Assembly (NCBI RefSeq): GCF_023091745.1
Contig: NC_068911.1
Span: 159,698,004 to 159,762,003, forward strand
Source of the DNA: Budorcas taxicolor
Lineage: Eukaryota; Chordata; Mammalia; Artiodactyla; Bovidae
Reading direction: 5' to 3'
Length of the DNA: 64,000 nt
Shown here piece by piece: positions 46,796-58,391 of the stretch. Numbering within the stretch: the first letter of the stretch is position 1; each line of letters begins with the position of its first letter. A model generated the notes under the pieces. The model ran no database searches and was not told the origin of the DNA. It was given only the letters and a program-made list of their open reading frames with translations. The translations under genes were made by a program, and so were the position numbers.

Positions 46796-46803
46796 TTTGT
46801 GTT

Positions 46804-46914
46804 AGCTATGCCGTGTGCAGCAGGTGGGATCTTAGTTTCCCGACCAGGAATCAAGCCTTCACCTGCTGCACTGGAAACGGAGGGTCTTAACTACTGGACC
46901 ACTGGGGAAGTCCT
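46804..46914 (-). mobile_element. CHR-type SINE
   Basis: Antisense: 'gtgggatcttagtttcccga', 'ctactggaccactggggaag'. Confidence 0.82.
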
Positions 46915-47168
46915 GAGAGGTTCTAAGTTTTGATTGAATAAGATCATAAGTTCTGCGTATTTTTTATTTTAAAAGAAAACACTTCTGTATTGCTTAAATG
47001 AAATGATAAGGACAGTAAGAGTGTTGAGATGGGACTTTAGTGGAGAATGCTGAATTTAGGCAGATAATGAAATATAGTCTCTGGTCTGCCCGCCTCCCTT
47101 CCTTAGTTATCTGTAATGTGATTATAACTTAGACTTCTACAAACCCATTTAGAGAGAGAAACTATGTT

Positions 47169-47374
47169 ATTGTTTGGTCGCTCCGTTGTGTCTGACTTTC
47201 TGCAACCCCATGGACTGTAGCCTGCCAGGCTCCTCTGTCCATGCATTCTCCAGGCAACAGTACTGGAGTGGACTGCCATTTCTTCCTCCAGGGGATCTTG
47301 CCGACCCAGGGACAGAACCCAAGTTGCCTGCATTGGCAAGGCAGATTCTTTATTGCTGAGCCACTGGGAAGCTT
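47169..47374 (-). mobile_element. Bov-tA SINE
   Basis: Antisense Bov-tA from 'ttgtttggtcgctccgttgt' to 'gagccactgggaagct'. A T20 run follows at 47392-47411. Confidence 0.92.
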
Positions 47375-47549
47375 AATACAAAATATACGTCTTTTTTTTT
47401 TTTTTTTTTTTACTATATTAACTATTGTGCTCTAATTTATAAATGAGGTTTAAACTTGATTGTTTAATAGGTTGGGATTTAAAACTGAAATTTTCTCCCA
47501 TGTCATGTTATAGCTGTATAACTTACCATAAAGATTGGCTTCATGTATA

Positions 47550-47736
47550 CCATCATGTAAGAATTGAATCGCCAGTCTATGTCTGACGAAGGATACAGCA
47601 TGCTTGGGGCTGGTGCATGGGGATGACCCACAGAGATGTTATGGGGAGGGAGGTGGAAGGGGGGTTCATGTTTGGGAACACATGTAAGAATTAAAGATTT
47701 TAAAATTAAAAAAATAAAAAACTATAAAAAAAAAGT
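47550..47736 (+). mobile_element. Young ruminant L1 3' end
   Basis: 'gaattgaatcgccagtctat', 'cagcatgcttggggctggtg', 'ggggttcatgtttgggaaca', then an A-rich tail at about 47699-47735. 5' truncated. Confidence 0.82.
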
Positions 47737-47739
47737 TTC

Positions 47740-49706
47740 AAAGATATTGATGTATTTTATTCTTTTCAGTTAAATTGAAGTTACTGTTTTTAAAGTTTTG
47801 ATTCTGGCCTCTTCTTTGCTCAAACCACCACTTTCTTTGCCATTCCTTGAACTAGTTGGAGAGTTTATTTGCCTAAAAACAGAATAAAATAAGTACAGTT
47901 CGGGTTTTTTTTGGAAAAGCTAAAGGAAAGCACAGTTAATATTGTTCTTCCCTGAAAATGGAAAACTGACTGTCTGATCCCATGTTTTTATTATCAGGTC
48001 AAACATGCTGTTAGTTAGAAATATTTGATGAAAATAACAGCTATCCTTAAGGAATGATTATGTGAATGTGTGTATGTGCGTGCATACATGCACGCCCGCA
48101 CATGGTGTGTCTTTCAGTGTGTGTAGACGCATGCGGAGCCTTGTTTGGGCAGTAGTGTGACTGAATTGGCCATTGGGCAGGACCGTCCTGCCCACACAAG
48201 GCTTCCTTTCATCTTTTTCTCTGAAGCGCTCCCTTGTCTGTTTCTTTCCTGCGAGCCAGCAACTCTCCCTGGCCCTGAGACCGTGACAGTTACTTGTGGC
48301 GGCCTCACTTGTGGTGTTAAGGGCCTCTCGCCCCTGTCCTTTGCCGCCACGGTCACAAGGCATACTGGACTTGATTCTGCATCTCGCCAGGGTGATGGCG
48401 TCAGTGGCACAGCTCAGTCCCTGCCATGGCACAGCCAGTGCTCTGAGGCCGAAGGCACAGCGACTTTAAGCTGCCTCCTGCTCTTCTTGCTGAAACCATC
48501 CTGGGACACTGGAATTATGCATTCCGCACATATTTGGGTGTCTGTCCTGTGCCAGGCACCATCCTAGGTGTGCGAGATAGCTCTGTGTAGACCACAAAAG
48601 TCACTGTGCTCTTGGAGTTTACATCAGCTCCTTGGTAACTTTCGAAGGAAGAGGAGCCCGTCACCTGAGATGTGAAGAGTTTTTATGACGGGGTACTCTT
48701 CCTTTTAGCCGTGGGGTCACCAGTGAGCTCTTGAGGGGTATGGCAGTAGGCTGTAGGGGTGGGTTTAGTAGGAGATGAGGACAGAGAGAAGAGATGGGCA
48801 GGGCCATGAGTGGGAAGGCCTTGAGCACAGGCTATAGTGTCTGTAAGCAGAGGAGTCAGTGAGCCCAACAGGATGGCAGTGACATACATGACCTCACCTC
48901 CGTTTGGGGAAAATAACTGATGGAGGGCGTGGGCTGCACTGAGAGCGGGAGCTGGGGGCGGCAGAAAGCCAGGCTGGATGATCTTCAATTTACTCCTTTT
49001 ACTCATTCAGCATATACGTAGCTGGGGTTTGCCTTGTATTTATATTTAGAAGCAATTTCGAATCATAGATGCTATTTTAAGAACAGTGGAACTGATTTAA
49101 AGCTCTATCTCATCTTTCAAGCTTGAGGTTTACATTTTGGGGTTTTTGGGGGGCTGAGGGACTGAAAGATCCACATTTATGTGAGGAGTGTGAGAGGGGG
49201 TGGACGTCTCAATCTCTTCTGCAAAGTTTTCTCTTGCTCTTTGCCTCCCTAGTCAGAGTGGGAAAACTGTAGCTGTCTGGTCTGCAGTGAACACAGGTAA
49301 CAGCCATCCCTCACAGTGGCTGACTAATTCAAGATTTTAATTCAGAGGAAATGGATTTCATTGATACTTCCTAATAAGAGCTACAGGCATAAAACTGGAA
49401 GAAGTATAATGGGTTGTCTTGACAAAAACGCTTCTGCTGTCCTGAAGGAGCCAGGTCACTTCTCTTGGTCAAGGAAGGAGATTGCCTTTTAAACCTGTTA
49501 TGCTTGTTATTCATTGTACTTTTTTTTTTCTTGTAAGGTAGGAAGTGATGCCCTTGGGACTGAGTTAAATGCTGCTCAGCATGAAAGATGTGATACAGAA
49601 CTAGAGCCTGCAAACTGTGATTAACTGACACGCCCCTGGCTATTGAGAAGACAGTGTGTAGTCCGCAGCAGAGCAAACACTCATGAAGGTTCTCCTTCTC
49701 TACTAG
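47740..49706. other. Unique noncoding stretch before exon 3
   Basis: Contains an alternating purine/pyrimidine tract (gtgtgtatgtgcgtgcatac) near 48067-48090 and an old repeat-like segment near 48515-48632. No extra exon recognised. Ends in the 'ttctccttctctactag' acceptor. Confidence 0.45.
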
Positions 49707-49795
49707 GACTTCCTTTGCCGGGCATCTGGCTGGAATTCTTGTTGGACTGATGTACACTCATGGGCCTCTGAAGAAGATCATGGAATCGTGCACAG
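49707..49795 (+). CDS. RHBDD1: RHBDD1 coding exon 3, catalytic His195
   Basis: The 89-base exon has acceptor 'ctctactag' and donor GTATGG. It completes Gly189 and encodes TSFAGHLAGILVGLMYTHG, in which His195 (the H of AGHLAG) is the general base that pairs with Ser144 in the membrane-embedded dyad. It is followed by the basic end of the rhomboid core, PLKKIMESCT. It leaves in phase 1 (first base of codon 219). A Bov-tA begins about 12 bases after the donor. The His and its spacing from Ser144 match the known human residues exactly, so the protease is predicted to be active. Confidence 0.97.
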
Positions 49796-49806
49796 GTATG
49801 GAGAAC

Positions 49807-50025
49807 AGGGCTTCTTCACTGGCTTAATGGTAAAGAATCCACCTGCCACAACGCAGGAGACATAAAAGACGCTAGTTCGTTCCCAGAGTTGGCAAGATCC
49901 CCTGGAGTAGGAAATGGCAATCCACTCCAGTATTCTTGCCTGGAGAACTCCATGGACAGAGGAGCCTGGCGGGCTATAGTCCATGGGGTCGCAAAGTCAG
50001 ACACGACTGAGGAACTGAGCACATA
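49807..50025 (+). mobile_element. Bov-tA SINE next to splice donor
   Basis: Head 'gggcttcttcactggcttaa' begins about 12 bases after the exon 3 donor. The body ends 'cagacacgactgaggaactg'. Short 'agaac' repeats at 49802-49806 and 50031-50035 may be a degraded TSD. Confidence 0.92.
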
Positions 50026-50035
50026 AGCACAGAAC

Positions 50036-51790
50036 GCCTTTGGCTTGGCTAGTTGGAAGTTCATCTTCGTTTTAATGGGAATAAAAGCAACCCCAAGTTT
50101 CCCTGTGATTCAACTTAGGAATTCCCTAATAGGCTCTTTTTAAACTAAGAGGTGAACCAGCTGGTGTTGGTCCTCTCATGGCTCCAAAAAGAAGACTGAA
50201 AGCCCCAGTTTTAAACCTGATGCTTTCTTAGGGGACAAATGAGGTACACACTTAAACACCCACAGCATTATTGCCACTTACCGAAAACCACTATTTCCTT
50301 GAAACTGAGAGAACTAAAGCAGGTTTAAAATATGCTTTCTTCTGTAATATCCCATGAATTCAAAGTGCAAGGCAAAGTTAAAAAAAAGACAAATCTGTAC
50401 TGAAGTACAAGGTCAGTATTTTAAAGAATTCAGAATGACTACTAGGTCCTTGGCGGGTGAGACGTTTTTTCACGCATGGCCAAACCAAGTCTGTTATTCC
50501 TGAAGCATGGCTCCTGCTTTTTAATTAAAAAAATTATTTCCCTTCTAATTGCTGCTCAATGAAAATACTTTATTTTACTTAGGAAACCTATGAATTGTTT
50601 GGCTCTCTTAATTGAAAATGCTATACTAGTCTTGACTTATAAGGAAACTGTTTTACAAACACTTGTTCTATAGACCATATGAGTTCCAATATTTCATCTT
50701 TTACTCATGGGGAATCTTCTGAGACTATTTTACCTTCTCTTGAACCATAAATAATTTGTTTTCACTATTTGTGCCGATGATTGGTATTCTTACAAACCAT
50801 ATAATATTCATGATATTAGAAAGCTTTCTAAACATTGTGCTCTTGCCTTTGTTAGCTGGTTGTATTCACTTTTGGGTGATTTTTACAGACTGTGTTGCAT
50901 CCACACAAGTTTTTATTTTCCTACATTTGCATCTTACAGTGTTTCTGGTGTGTGTGCCTGGAGGAGACAGCAGGAGCCCCCTGTATTGAAAATGTAGCAT
51001 TTTATTATATTTTTGATACAACGTAATTATGGAAATCTTGTTATGAGTTTTGTTGCCCAAATGTCCTCAGTGCTGATATAGGAAAAGAAATGATTCTTAG
51101 AAGTCTAATATTTTGTTTCTTTTGTGTGTGTGTGTGAGGATTAAGTGATTATTAAAGCTTTCTTACAGACATATTATGAAATTTAGGCAAATATTTTGTT
51201 TTTAAAGAGGATTTTCCCCATAATTGTAACATTTTAACTTTTAGTTTCCTCCCTGAAACCTTGCCTGTTTTCTAAGGAGACTTATTTTTACATCATTATA
51301 TTTTCAGTATAATAAGTAGAAAATTGAATACTAGAAGTTGAAACATTCAGTGCTGTTCACAAATAGCCTGCAATCTCTGCCTTTTTTCCAGTAAAGCAGG
51401 AGAAAGAGTGATTTGAGAACTGAAGGGACACAGGAGCCCTGTGGAAATACATGAACTGTCTGATAACTCCTGGGAAAGGAGCATCACACTGAGGGTGTCC
51501 CCTGTTACTCTTCCCTCTCTCCTTTCCTTCACCAGTGCTAAATTTTCTGTCCTATTGCCCTTTCAGGGGTAAGAAACAGGAAAGTCCCTTAGGAAGGGTA
51601 AGAACATGGCTCACAAACACCCTTGTTATAGGGCATGTTCTCTCTATAGCCAGAGCATCTCTACTTGTACAGAGATCTCAAAGACCAAGCTTGGTCCTTT
51701 AGAAGGCGGAGACCATCTTATGTCGTCAGGAACCTTAAGGAACTTCAGAGAGTATAAGTTAGAGTTTCATTGTCCCCACCACATTCTGTT
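50036..51790. other. Unique AT-rich intron stretch
   Basis: No exon recognised. A short (GT)n lies near 51122-51136. Confidence 0.4.
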
Positions 51791-51794
51791 CCCT

Positions 51795-52000
51795 GTAGGA
51801 CTAACCCCAAACAAAAGAGAATATATTTTAATTGTTCAGAAATTATTTATAATGACTTTGAGCTTTGTTACAAAGAAGCTAGTAATTGTTGGAAAGGCTG
51901 GTAGTTACAGCTTTAGGGCTATTCTGTTCTATCAGACAATATGTCTGTTTTTATTCCAGTACCATCCTGTTTTGTTGACTATAGCTTTATAGTATACAAT
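51795..52000 (-). mobile_element. L1 ORF2 fragment, antisense
   Basis: 'atgtctgtttttattccagt', 'accatcctgttttgttgact', 'atagctttatagtata' match antisense L1 ORF2. It is cut by a Bov-tA. Confidence 0.7.
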
Positions 52001-52225
52001 GGGCTTCCCAGGTGGCTCAGTGGTAAAGAATCTCCCTGCCATTGCAGGAGACAGAGAAGACACGGGTTCGATCCCTGGGTCAGGAAGATCCCCTACAGAA
52101 GGAAATGGCAACCCACTTCACTAATCTTGCTGGAGAATCCCATGGACAGAGTCTGGCGGGCTACAGTCCAAGGGGTTGCAAAGAGCTGGGCACGGCTACG
52201 TGACTGGGCACACACACGCACATAC
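52001..52225 (+). mobile_element. Bov-tA SINE in antisense L1
   Basis: 'gggcttcccaggtggctcag' to 'gcacggctacgtgactggg' plus a CA-rich tail. Sequence on both sides is related (tttgttgactatagctttat at left, tttgtttaccgtagctttat at right), a long imperfect TSD. Confidence 0.92.
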
Positions 52226-52274
52226 TGCTTTGTTTACCGTAGCTTTATAACATTGATGGCAGTCAGGAATCGTT

Positions 52275-53112
52275 AAGACAGCTGTTATCAAAAAGACAAG
52301 AGACAACAAAGTTAGGTGAGGATGTTAGTGAGAATGTATACTGGTGCAGCCACTATGGAAAATAGCATGGAGGGTCCTCAAAAAATAAAAAATAAGACTA
52401 CCATATGATCCAGGAATCCCACTTCTGTGTGTATTTCCAAAGGAAAAGAAATCAGTGTCTCGAAGATATATCTGTACTCCCATGTTCCTTATAGCATTTG
52501 TTCACTATAGCCAGTATAGGGAAACATCCCAAATGGGTGATGAATGGGTGAAGAAAATGTGGTATGTGTGTATATATAATGGAGTATTATCAGTCATGAA
52601 AAGAACACTAATCCTGTTTTTGATACAGTCGGTGAGCCAGGAGGACACTGTGCTAAGTGAAATAAGCTGGATAATTAAGTATGTTGTCACTTACGTGTGA
52701 AATCTAAAAACACTGAACTCACAGAACCAGAGAGTAGAACAGTGGTTTCCAGGCGGTGACAGGTGGGATAGATGCAGATGTTGGTCAAAGGGTACAAGCT
52801 TTCAGTTATAAGATGAGTAAGCTCTGGGGATGTAATGTTCAGCATTGTGACTATAGTTAATAGCACTTTATTAATACTTGAAAGAGTACTTGAAATTTAC
52901 TAAGAGAATAGATCTTACATTTTCTCATATATATACACACACAATGGTAAGTATATAAAGTGATAGATGTGTTAATTAACATAATGGTGGTTATCATTTC
53001 ATAACATATATGTATATTCAGTCATCCCATTGTACACCTTTTAAAAAAATCACGACCAACCCAAACACGTACAATTTTAATTTGTTAATCATACCTCAGT
53101 AAAACTGGCAAT
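52275..53112 (+). mobile_element. L1 3' end, long fragment
   Basis: 'accatatgatccaggaatcc', 'gtgctaagtgaaataagctg', 'cagtggtttccaggcggtga', 'cattgtacaccttttaaaa', through to the 3' terminus. 5' truncated older L1. Confidence 0.88.
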
Positions 53113-53183
53113 AGGGGTCAGGGTAGAGCCTATGGCTACAATTAAAATGTTTTGTTTTGTTTTGTTTTTTCCTTCATATTTAG

Positions 53184-53240
53184 GCATTTTCCCATCCAAT
53201 ATTGATTACCCAGGACAGCAGTACTACTTTAATAGTTCAG
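53184..53240 (+). CDS. RHBDD1: RHBDD1 coding exon 4, residues 219-237
   Basis: A 57-base exon with acceptor 'cttcatatttag' and donor GTAAGT, phase 1 to phase 1. It encodes the start of the cytosolic tail, GIFPSNIDYPGQQYYFNSS. The YPGxQYYFNSSG part is conserved with human, while the residues before it differ more. It lies about 70 bases after an L1 3' end. Its small size and repeat-rich flanks make it easy to miss, but both splice sites and the frame are intact. Confidence 0.94.
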
Positions 53241-53894
53241 GTAAGTAACTTTATTTCATTTAATACAGTTAAACTTGTTTTTTAAAATTACACTGTTTGT
53301 TACTACAGAGCTCCCGCAAGATAATATGAGTTATGCTATTGGAGAGTACACCAGACATTAGATCCTTGTGCCTCTAATGTCCCTGAAAGCTAGATGGGGG
53401 CGCTGTCCAGGGAGCATATTTGGGTGCGTTGTTAGGGAAAGAGGGAACTCCAGCCAGAAAATGTTAAATAATTGGTTTGAGGTTTCTCAGACTTGTTAAG
53501 ATTTGTATGGGAAACAGGCCCCTTGATACTCAGCCTAAGAGACCATTCACTGGCTAAGTATTAGAAGTTACTTTCATATATACAGTTCTCCACGGTCCAC
53601 TCCAACTACATATTCAGGAAGAATCACACTTACTGGAAGAAGCTAAGATAGGCATTCCTTTAACAGTTAAAGAGGAGAAGGTATTTTTTTCTAGAGGTCT
53701 TTGTAAATAGGTAGAAAGGACTTCCTATTCAAGCATATGACCGTTTTTAAGCTAAAGCCCTTACGTTCCAGCCTGGCAAGGCTGCACTGTAATATCCCGG
53801 ATCAGTACCAGCAGACAAGCAGCAAAGAGCCTAAGCGCCAGAGGCAGGGGGTGGCTTTGTAGTCCTGCCTGTCGAGAACCATTGTAACTTAAAT

Positions 53895-54350
53895 CTGGGG
53901 TCAGCAACCTTTCCTGTAAAGGGCCAGGTAGCTACTGTTTGGGAGTCTAAAGGCTTTGTTGACCGTATGTAGTTTTTGTCTCAACTAGGCAACCTGTCGT
54001 CATAGTGTGACGATGACCATACACTGTTCAGTCACTCAGTCGTGTCCTATTCTTTGTGACCCCATGGCCTCTAGCATACCAGTCTCCTCTGTCCATGGAA
54101 TTTTCCAGGAGAGAATACTGGAGTGGATTGCCATTTCCTCCTCCAGGGGATCTTCCCAACCCAGGGATCAAACCTGAGTCTTTGCATCTCTTGCATTGGC
54201 AAGTGGGTTCTTTACCACTAGTGTCACCTGGGAAGCCAACCAGATACTATTCATAAGCAAAGGTCCTCAGTTGTGTTCCAGTAAAACCTTATTTATAAGA
54301 ACAGGCAGTGGATTGTATTTGTACTCCGACTTGTAGCTTTTTGACCCCTG
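53895..54350 (+). mobile_element. hAT-type DNA transposon fossil with 8-bp TSD
   Basis: Terminal inverted repeats ctggggtcagcaa (left) and ttttgacccctg (right), flanked by acttaaat (53887-53894) and gcttaaat (54351-54358). Internal 'cctgtaaagggccaggta' and 'gtaaaaccttatttataaga' mark a common nonautonomous hAT family. Interrupted by a Bov-tA. Confidence 0.88.
54026..54238 (-). mobile_element. Bov-tA SINE inside hAT fossil
   Basis: Antisense Bov-tA from 'gttcagtcactcagtcgtgt' to 'gtcacctgggaagcc'. Flanks accatacact and accagatact look like a diverged TSD. Confidence 0.93.
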
Positions 54351-54358
54351 GCTTAAAT

Positions 54359-57300
54359 AATACAAGTACAGAGAATTATATAATTAGATATATATTGGTG
54401 CTTTTGCTTTGTTTTCCCATACAGTATTCTGACCCTCAGTCTGGTTTACCCAGTAGCACTCTGTGAGTGGTCATGTTGTGCACGTTTGTCAGACTGACCA
54501 CTGTGGGAGAGAAAGAAAGAGCTATAGTCCTTGTCTCAGAGTTTATAACCAGGACTTGATTGTAGGTGCCATACATTTGGAAAGGCAAAACAGTAGAAGC
54601 GAATAGGACTAATCTGGGTATAGAAAACAGAATGGTGAACCGTGGAATCAAGTAGTACAGAATAACATGATGATAGTTAATGTTCAACAGAATCTCCAGT
54701 TGACCCCAGGAAGATTTCCGGAGGTTTTTCTGTACACATAGTTTTCTCCTTTGGTGTATTCCACCCTGAAAATTCCAGCTCTACTCAGGGAGCCTGCTGC
54801 ATCTGCCTGTGTCCCTCCCTGCTCCCTGAACCGCAGTCTAGAGAGTGCCTTCAGGCTCATTTCCTTTATTTCCCTTCTCTCAAGATTCAGAATCTTGAAC
54901 TGCCAATTATACAATGCCTGAAAACATCCATCTCGTATGTTTTCTCCCATCTCCTACTTGATTTGGTAGGAGATCTAATCCAGGCCCAGCTGTTCCTTCC
55001 TGGCAGAGGTAGGAGCCCATTTCAGAGATACTGATGCAGTGCAGTCAGTGCTCAGCCTGGAGGGAGGGGGCAGGGTTGCAGTTACTGGAGGTCGTCCAGA
55101 AGAGGTGGAGTGCTGTGTCTTGATGAGTTAAGCAAGCATCCTTACTTAACTTGATGAAGTTAAGGAAAGCAATGAAAGGAAAGGGCTTTTCAACCCTTTA
55201 TGAAAAAGCCTGCCTGGAATTTCCAGAATGTAGTGGAGTGCCACTGAATGATTTACTCAGTAGAATGATACTGTTAAGAGTTACAATCAAGATACGTTTT
55301 TAATGTCGTTGTGAAGGCTTGGATCATGATGGTCAAACTTGGCTGTTTATGTGAACCACCTGTGAAGCTTTTACAGTGTGTTCATGGCTTGAATTCAACC
55401 CAGACCAGTTAACTTATAATTGGGATAGAGACAGGGACTTGGGCCTTTTTAAAAAAAAAAAAAAAAGGCTTCTCAAGTGATTCTAATGGATTCAGGAAGA
55501 AAAATCATAGGCTTAGATGATTGGAATTACGTAGGCTTATGGACTACAGTGAAGAATACTGTTGTTCCCCAACTGCTTCTCTCTGAGGCTTTCACTTCTG
55601 ATGCTCTGGAGGCTTAAAATCCTAGAACTGTGGTCTTGGTGCAGGAGAGAAACAGTTGCTACACAGTGCAAGCTGACTTGTTTCTATCTGAACTCACCTG
55701 AAGAGAGGAAGTGTGATGATTAGTTGTCAACAGAGCTGATACAGTCTTAAGGAAGAACACTGGGTCCTTTTGGTTGTTGGTTATGGAGGCCAGCTCACAC
55801 TGACTTAAGTTTGAGTAGAGGTTTCTCAGCCCATGTGACTCGAAAGAGATGAATCATACAGGAAGATTGTTTTGGCTCTGTCTCCCATTGTGATTTCTCT
55901 CTTCCTGTTGACCTTATTCTCTCCAGTATATATGGCTCCTAATACCTCAGAGTACTCAAGGAAAAGGGGCTTCTCTCCTGGTTCATTTTTTAAATCTCCA
56001 AGAGGAACAGGAATGATCCTCTGGATGAAGAAAATAATAACATATTTGTGCACAGACGTGGCTTGAACTATCATAAATGACCTCATCCCAACATCTTCTG
56101 TGACAATTGGGAATTGAGGTTTAAAAATGTTAAGTATTTTGGCTAAAGTCATACGGGCACTTGGTTACATAACTAGGACTAAACATGCAAGTCACTGATT
56201 CCTAGCCTCTGCTGTTTCTGTTGTACAGGGATATGACATCGGCATTCTACTGATTTAACCTTACCAAAGAGGGCAGGTTCCTTTACGGACTTTTCTTTCA
56301 TCTTTTTTGAACTTACTAAGAAAAAAAGGGAAACCTGCTAAAAGCCGCCTTCATATGAAAGAGGCATAAGCAGAGCAGACACACAGACCAGAGAATGAAA
56401 GGCAGCAGTAAAAGCCTCTCTTGCCTTCCTTTCCTATCCCCTGTAAGATTATCATATTTATATTTCTTCCACTGAAGTGATTGGATTTCTTCAAAGGCAG
56501 CACTACATAAGGCCAGGTGGCCATGCTAATGGTCACCTAGGGAACTTTTATGAGAGCATATGTATCTCTTACAGGCAGTGATTTATTCTGAATATGGTTG
56601 TCCTTAGCTGGAAAAGAATTTATAGGTCACAGAACCTCATGAATGTTTAAAAAGCTGTTACCAATCTTTCTGATCTTGGTGGTGTTTCTTGATCTCTTTT
56701 GCCATGAAATCCTGGTATGTGTATAAGGAACAGATGGAGTAGTTTATAGAATAATGATAACCAGAATTTCTTTTATTACAGAGCCAAAGTATATAACTAC
56801 AAAAGAATATTAGACTAGCATTCAGCACAGGATATAATTTAAACTTATTTATCTCAAGTGTATGATTGTTAGGTTTTTCCAGCCATGTTTACTATGAAGA
56901 TTTTACAATATCTGATTGGGCCAGTGGAACAGCTGTAGAAAATTTTTGGTCCTAGGAGACCTCTTCTCATTGGAATAGATATTGATGGGATCTTCGGTCC
57001 TGTTGATAACTCATGACTGACGATGTAGAACGTTTAACCACACTAGTCTTTTTGACTTAAAGCATTAAAACTTTCCCTTTCTCTCTCCCCATGTTTTGTC
57101 TGGCAAGTACCAAATTAGATTTTATAATATTCAGATGTTTGGAGTTGTAGGCTTTATTTTGTGAAGGCACTGCTCAGTTGTACTTTAAATAAGAAATAGC
57201 ACGAAGAAAGATGTTCTTCTCTATCAAGAAAACATTGCCTCAAATCGTAGCAAATTTATCTGTCAATTGTAACTCCACAGATGTATGTCCTGTTTCTGGT

Positions 57301-58060
57301 ATCTGTGTAGATAGGTATTCAGAGCTTTGGGGCTATTTTGGATTTTGAATTAGCTGAATATTTTTGAGGGTAGATAGGTAGAAATGCTGCTTAGACCTTC
57401 TGCAATAAAATGACTTTCCACAGGGATTTGAAAGTGGTAATGAGCCATATGGAAAAGTGCCCAGTGTGCTTCTCATGTTGCAGTAGAATAATTGGCACTC
57501 TTAGGGAATTGGGCAGTCTCTCTATTCAGGATTGCTGAAGCATCCTGTGGTATTCAGTGATTTGTCCATAAATATTCTTATTATGTTGTGGAATGGTTGC
57601 CCCTGTCTTTTTGTTCTTTGTGAAGTAGATGTATTTATTATGTATTGATCACTTGTCCTTATGTGAAAGGTTTGGGGGGTTATTTTTTTTGGTTGGTGGG
57701 TTTTTTTTGTTTTGTTATGTTTTTTGGCTTTTCGGTGAAACGCACAGAAAGCAAGGTTTGTAGCAGTGCCATAGTCTCCTTTATCTTAGGATATGAAACT
57801 TGCTTGTATGTGTTGCCCAACACAGTAGTGGGAGCTGAATTTTTCTGATTGTTCTGTTGAGTAGAAGCCAATTTGAGGAAGAGTGTCCATATTAAAAATT
57901 GTGTCCAGATCCCATTTCAGTCCTAAATCATTGAGAGAATTTGAGGATATATCCTTATCCTGATTTAAATATCATAATGTTTATATATTGACATGGGAAA
58001 TGTGAGAGAGAATACAGAAGTTGGGTTACAGGAGGTGTTTGGTAAATCCCCACTAATTTC
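54359..58060. other. Intronic stretch with few repeats
   Basis: No exon recognised. 55335-55500 resembles a MER5-like hAT remnant with an A16 run at 55451-55466. 56070-56210 has MIR-like order (gaattgaggtttaaaaatg, ggttacataactaggac). 57660-57730 is G/T-rich. Confidence 0.45.
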
Positions 58061-58061
58061 T

Positions 58062-58373
58062 GGGCTTCCCTGGTGGCTCAGCTGGTAAAGAAAGTGAAAG
58101 TGAAAGTCACTCATTTGTGTCCATCTCTTTGTGACCCCATGATCTGTATAGTCCATAGAATTCTCCAGGCCAGAATACTAGAGTGGGTAGTCGTTCTCTT
58201 CTCCAGGGGATCTTCCCAGCCAAGGGATCAAACCTAGGTCTCCCACATTGCAAGTGGATTCTTTACCAGTTGAGCCACCTAAAGAATCCACCTGCAATGT
58301 GGGAGATCTGGGTTTGATCTCTGGGTTGAGAAGATCCCCTGGAGAACAGAATAGCTACTCACTCCAATATTCT
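58062..58373 (+). mobile_element. Bov-tA SINE split by opposite SINE
   Basis: Head 'gggcttccctggtggctcag' at 58062-58090 continues as 'aatccacctgcaatgtggga' after 58284. The break holds an antisense Bov-tA; 'taaagaa'-type repeats border it. Confidence 0.9.
58091..58280 (-). mobile_element. Bov-tA SINE nested in Bov-tA
   Basis: Antisense, starting with an 'aaagtgaaagtgaaagtc' tail and ending 'gttgagccacct'. Contains the 'gtatagtccatagaattct' variant of the body. Confidence 0.9.
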
Positions 58374-58391
58374 AAGCCACCTAAAAAATAG

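Larger units (their letters stand above)
17481..49706 (+). other. RHBDD1: RHBDD1 32-kb intron
   Basis: Runs from GTGAGT to 'ctctactag'. No coding exon recognised inside; the reading phase joins directly (2 bases + 1 base = Gly189). The content is almost entirely retroelements and unique noncoding DNA, listed separately. Confidence 0.92.
49796..53183 (+). other. RHBDD1: RHBDD1 intron between coding exons 3 and 4
   Basis: About 3.4 kb, GTATGG to 'cttcatatttag'. Holds Bov-tA elements, an antisense L1 fragment and a long L1 3' end that stops about 70 bases before the next exon. The acceptor tract is (ttttg)n-rich. Confidence 0.93.

Noticed and set aside
48145..48567. 140-codon + strand open frame in unique DNA
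   Set aside because: No recognisable domain, no splice or promoter context, and overlapping frames on the other strand are equally open; the region is GC-richer, which lengthens chance frames.
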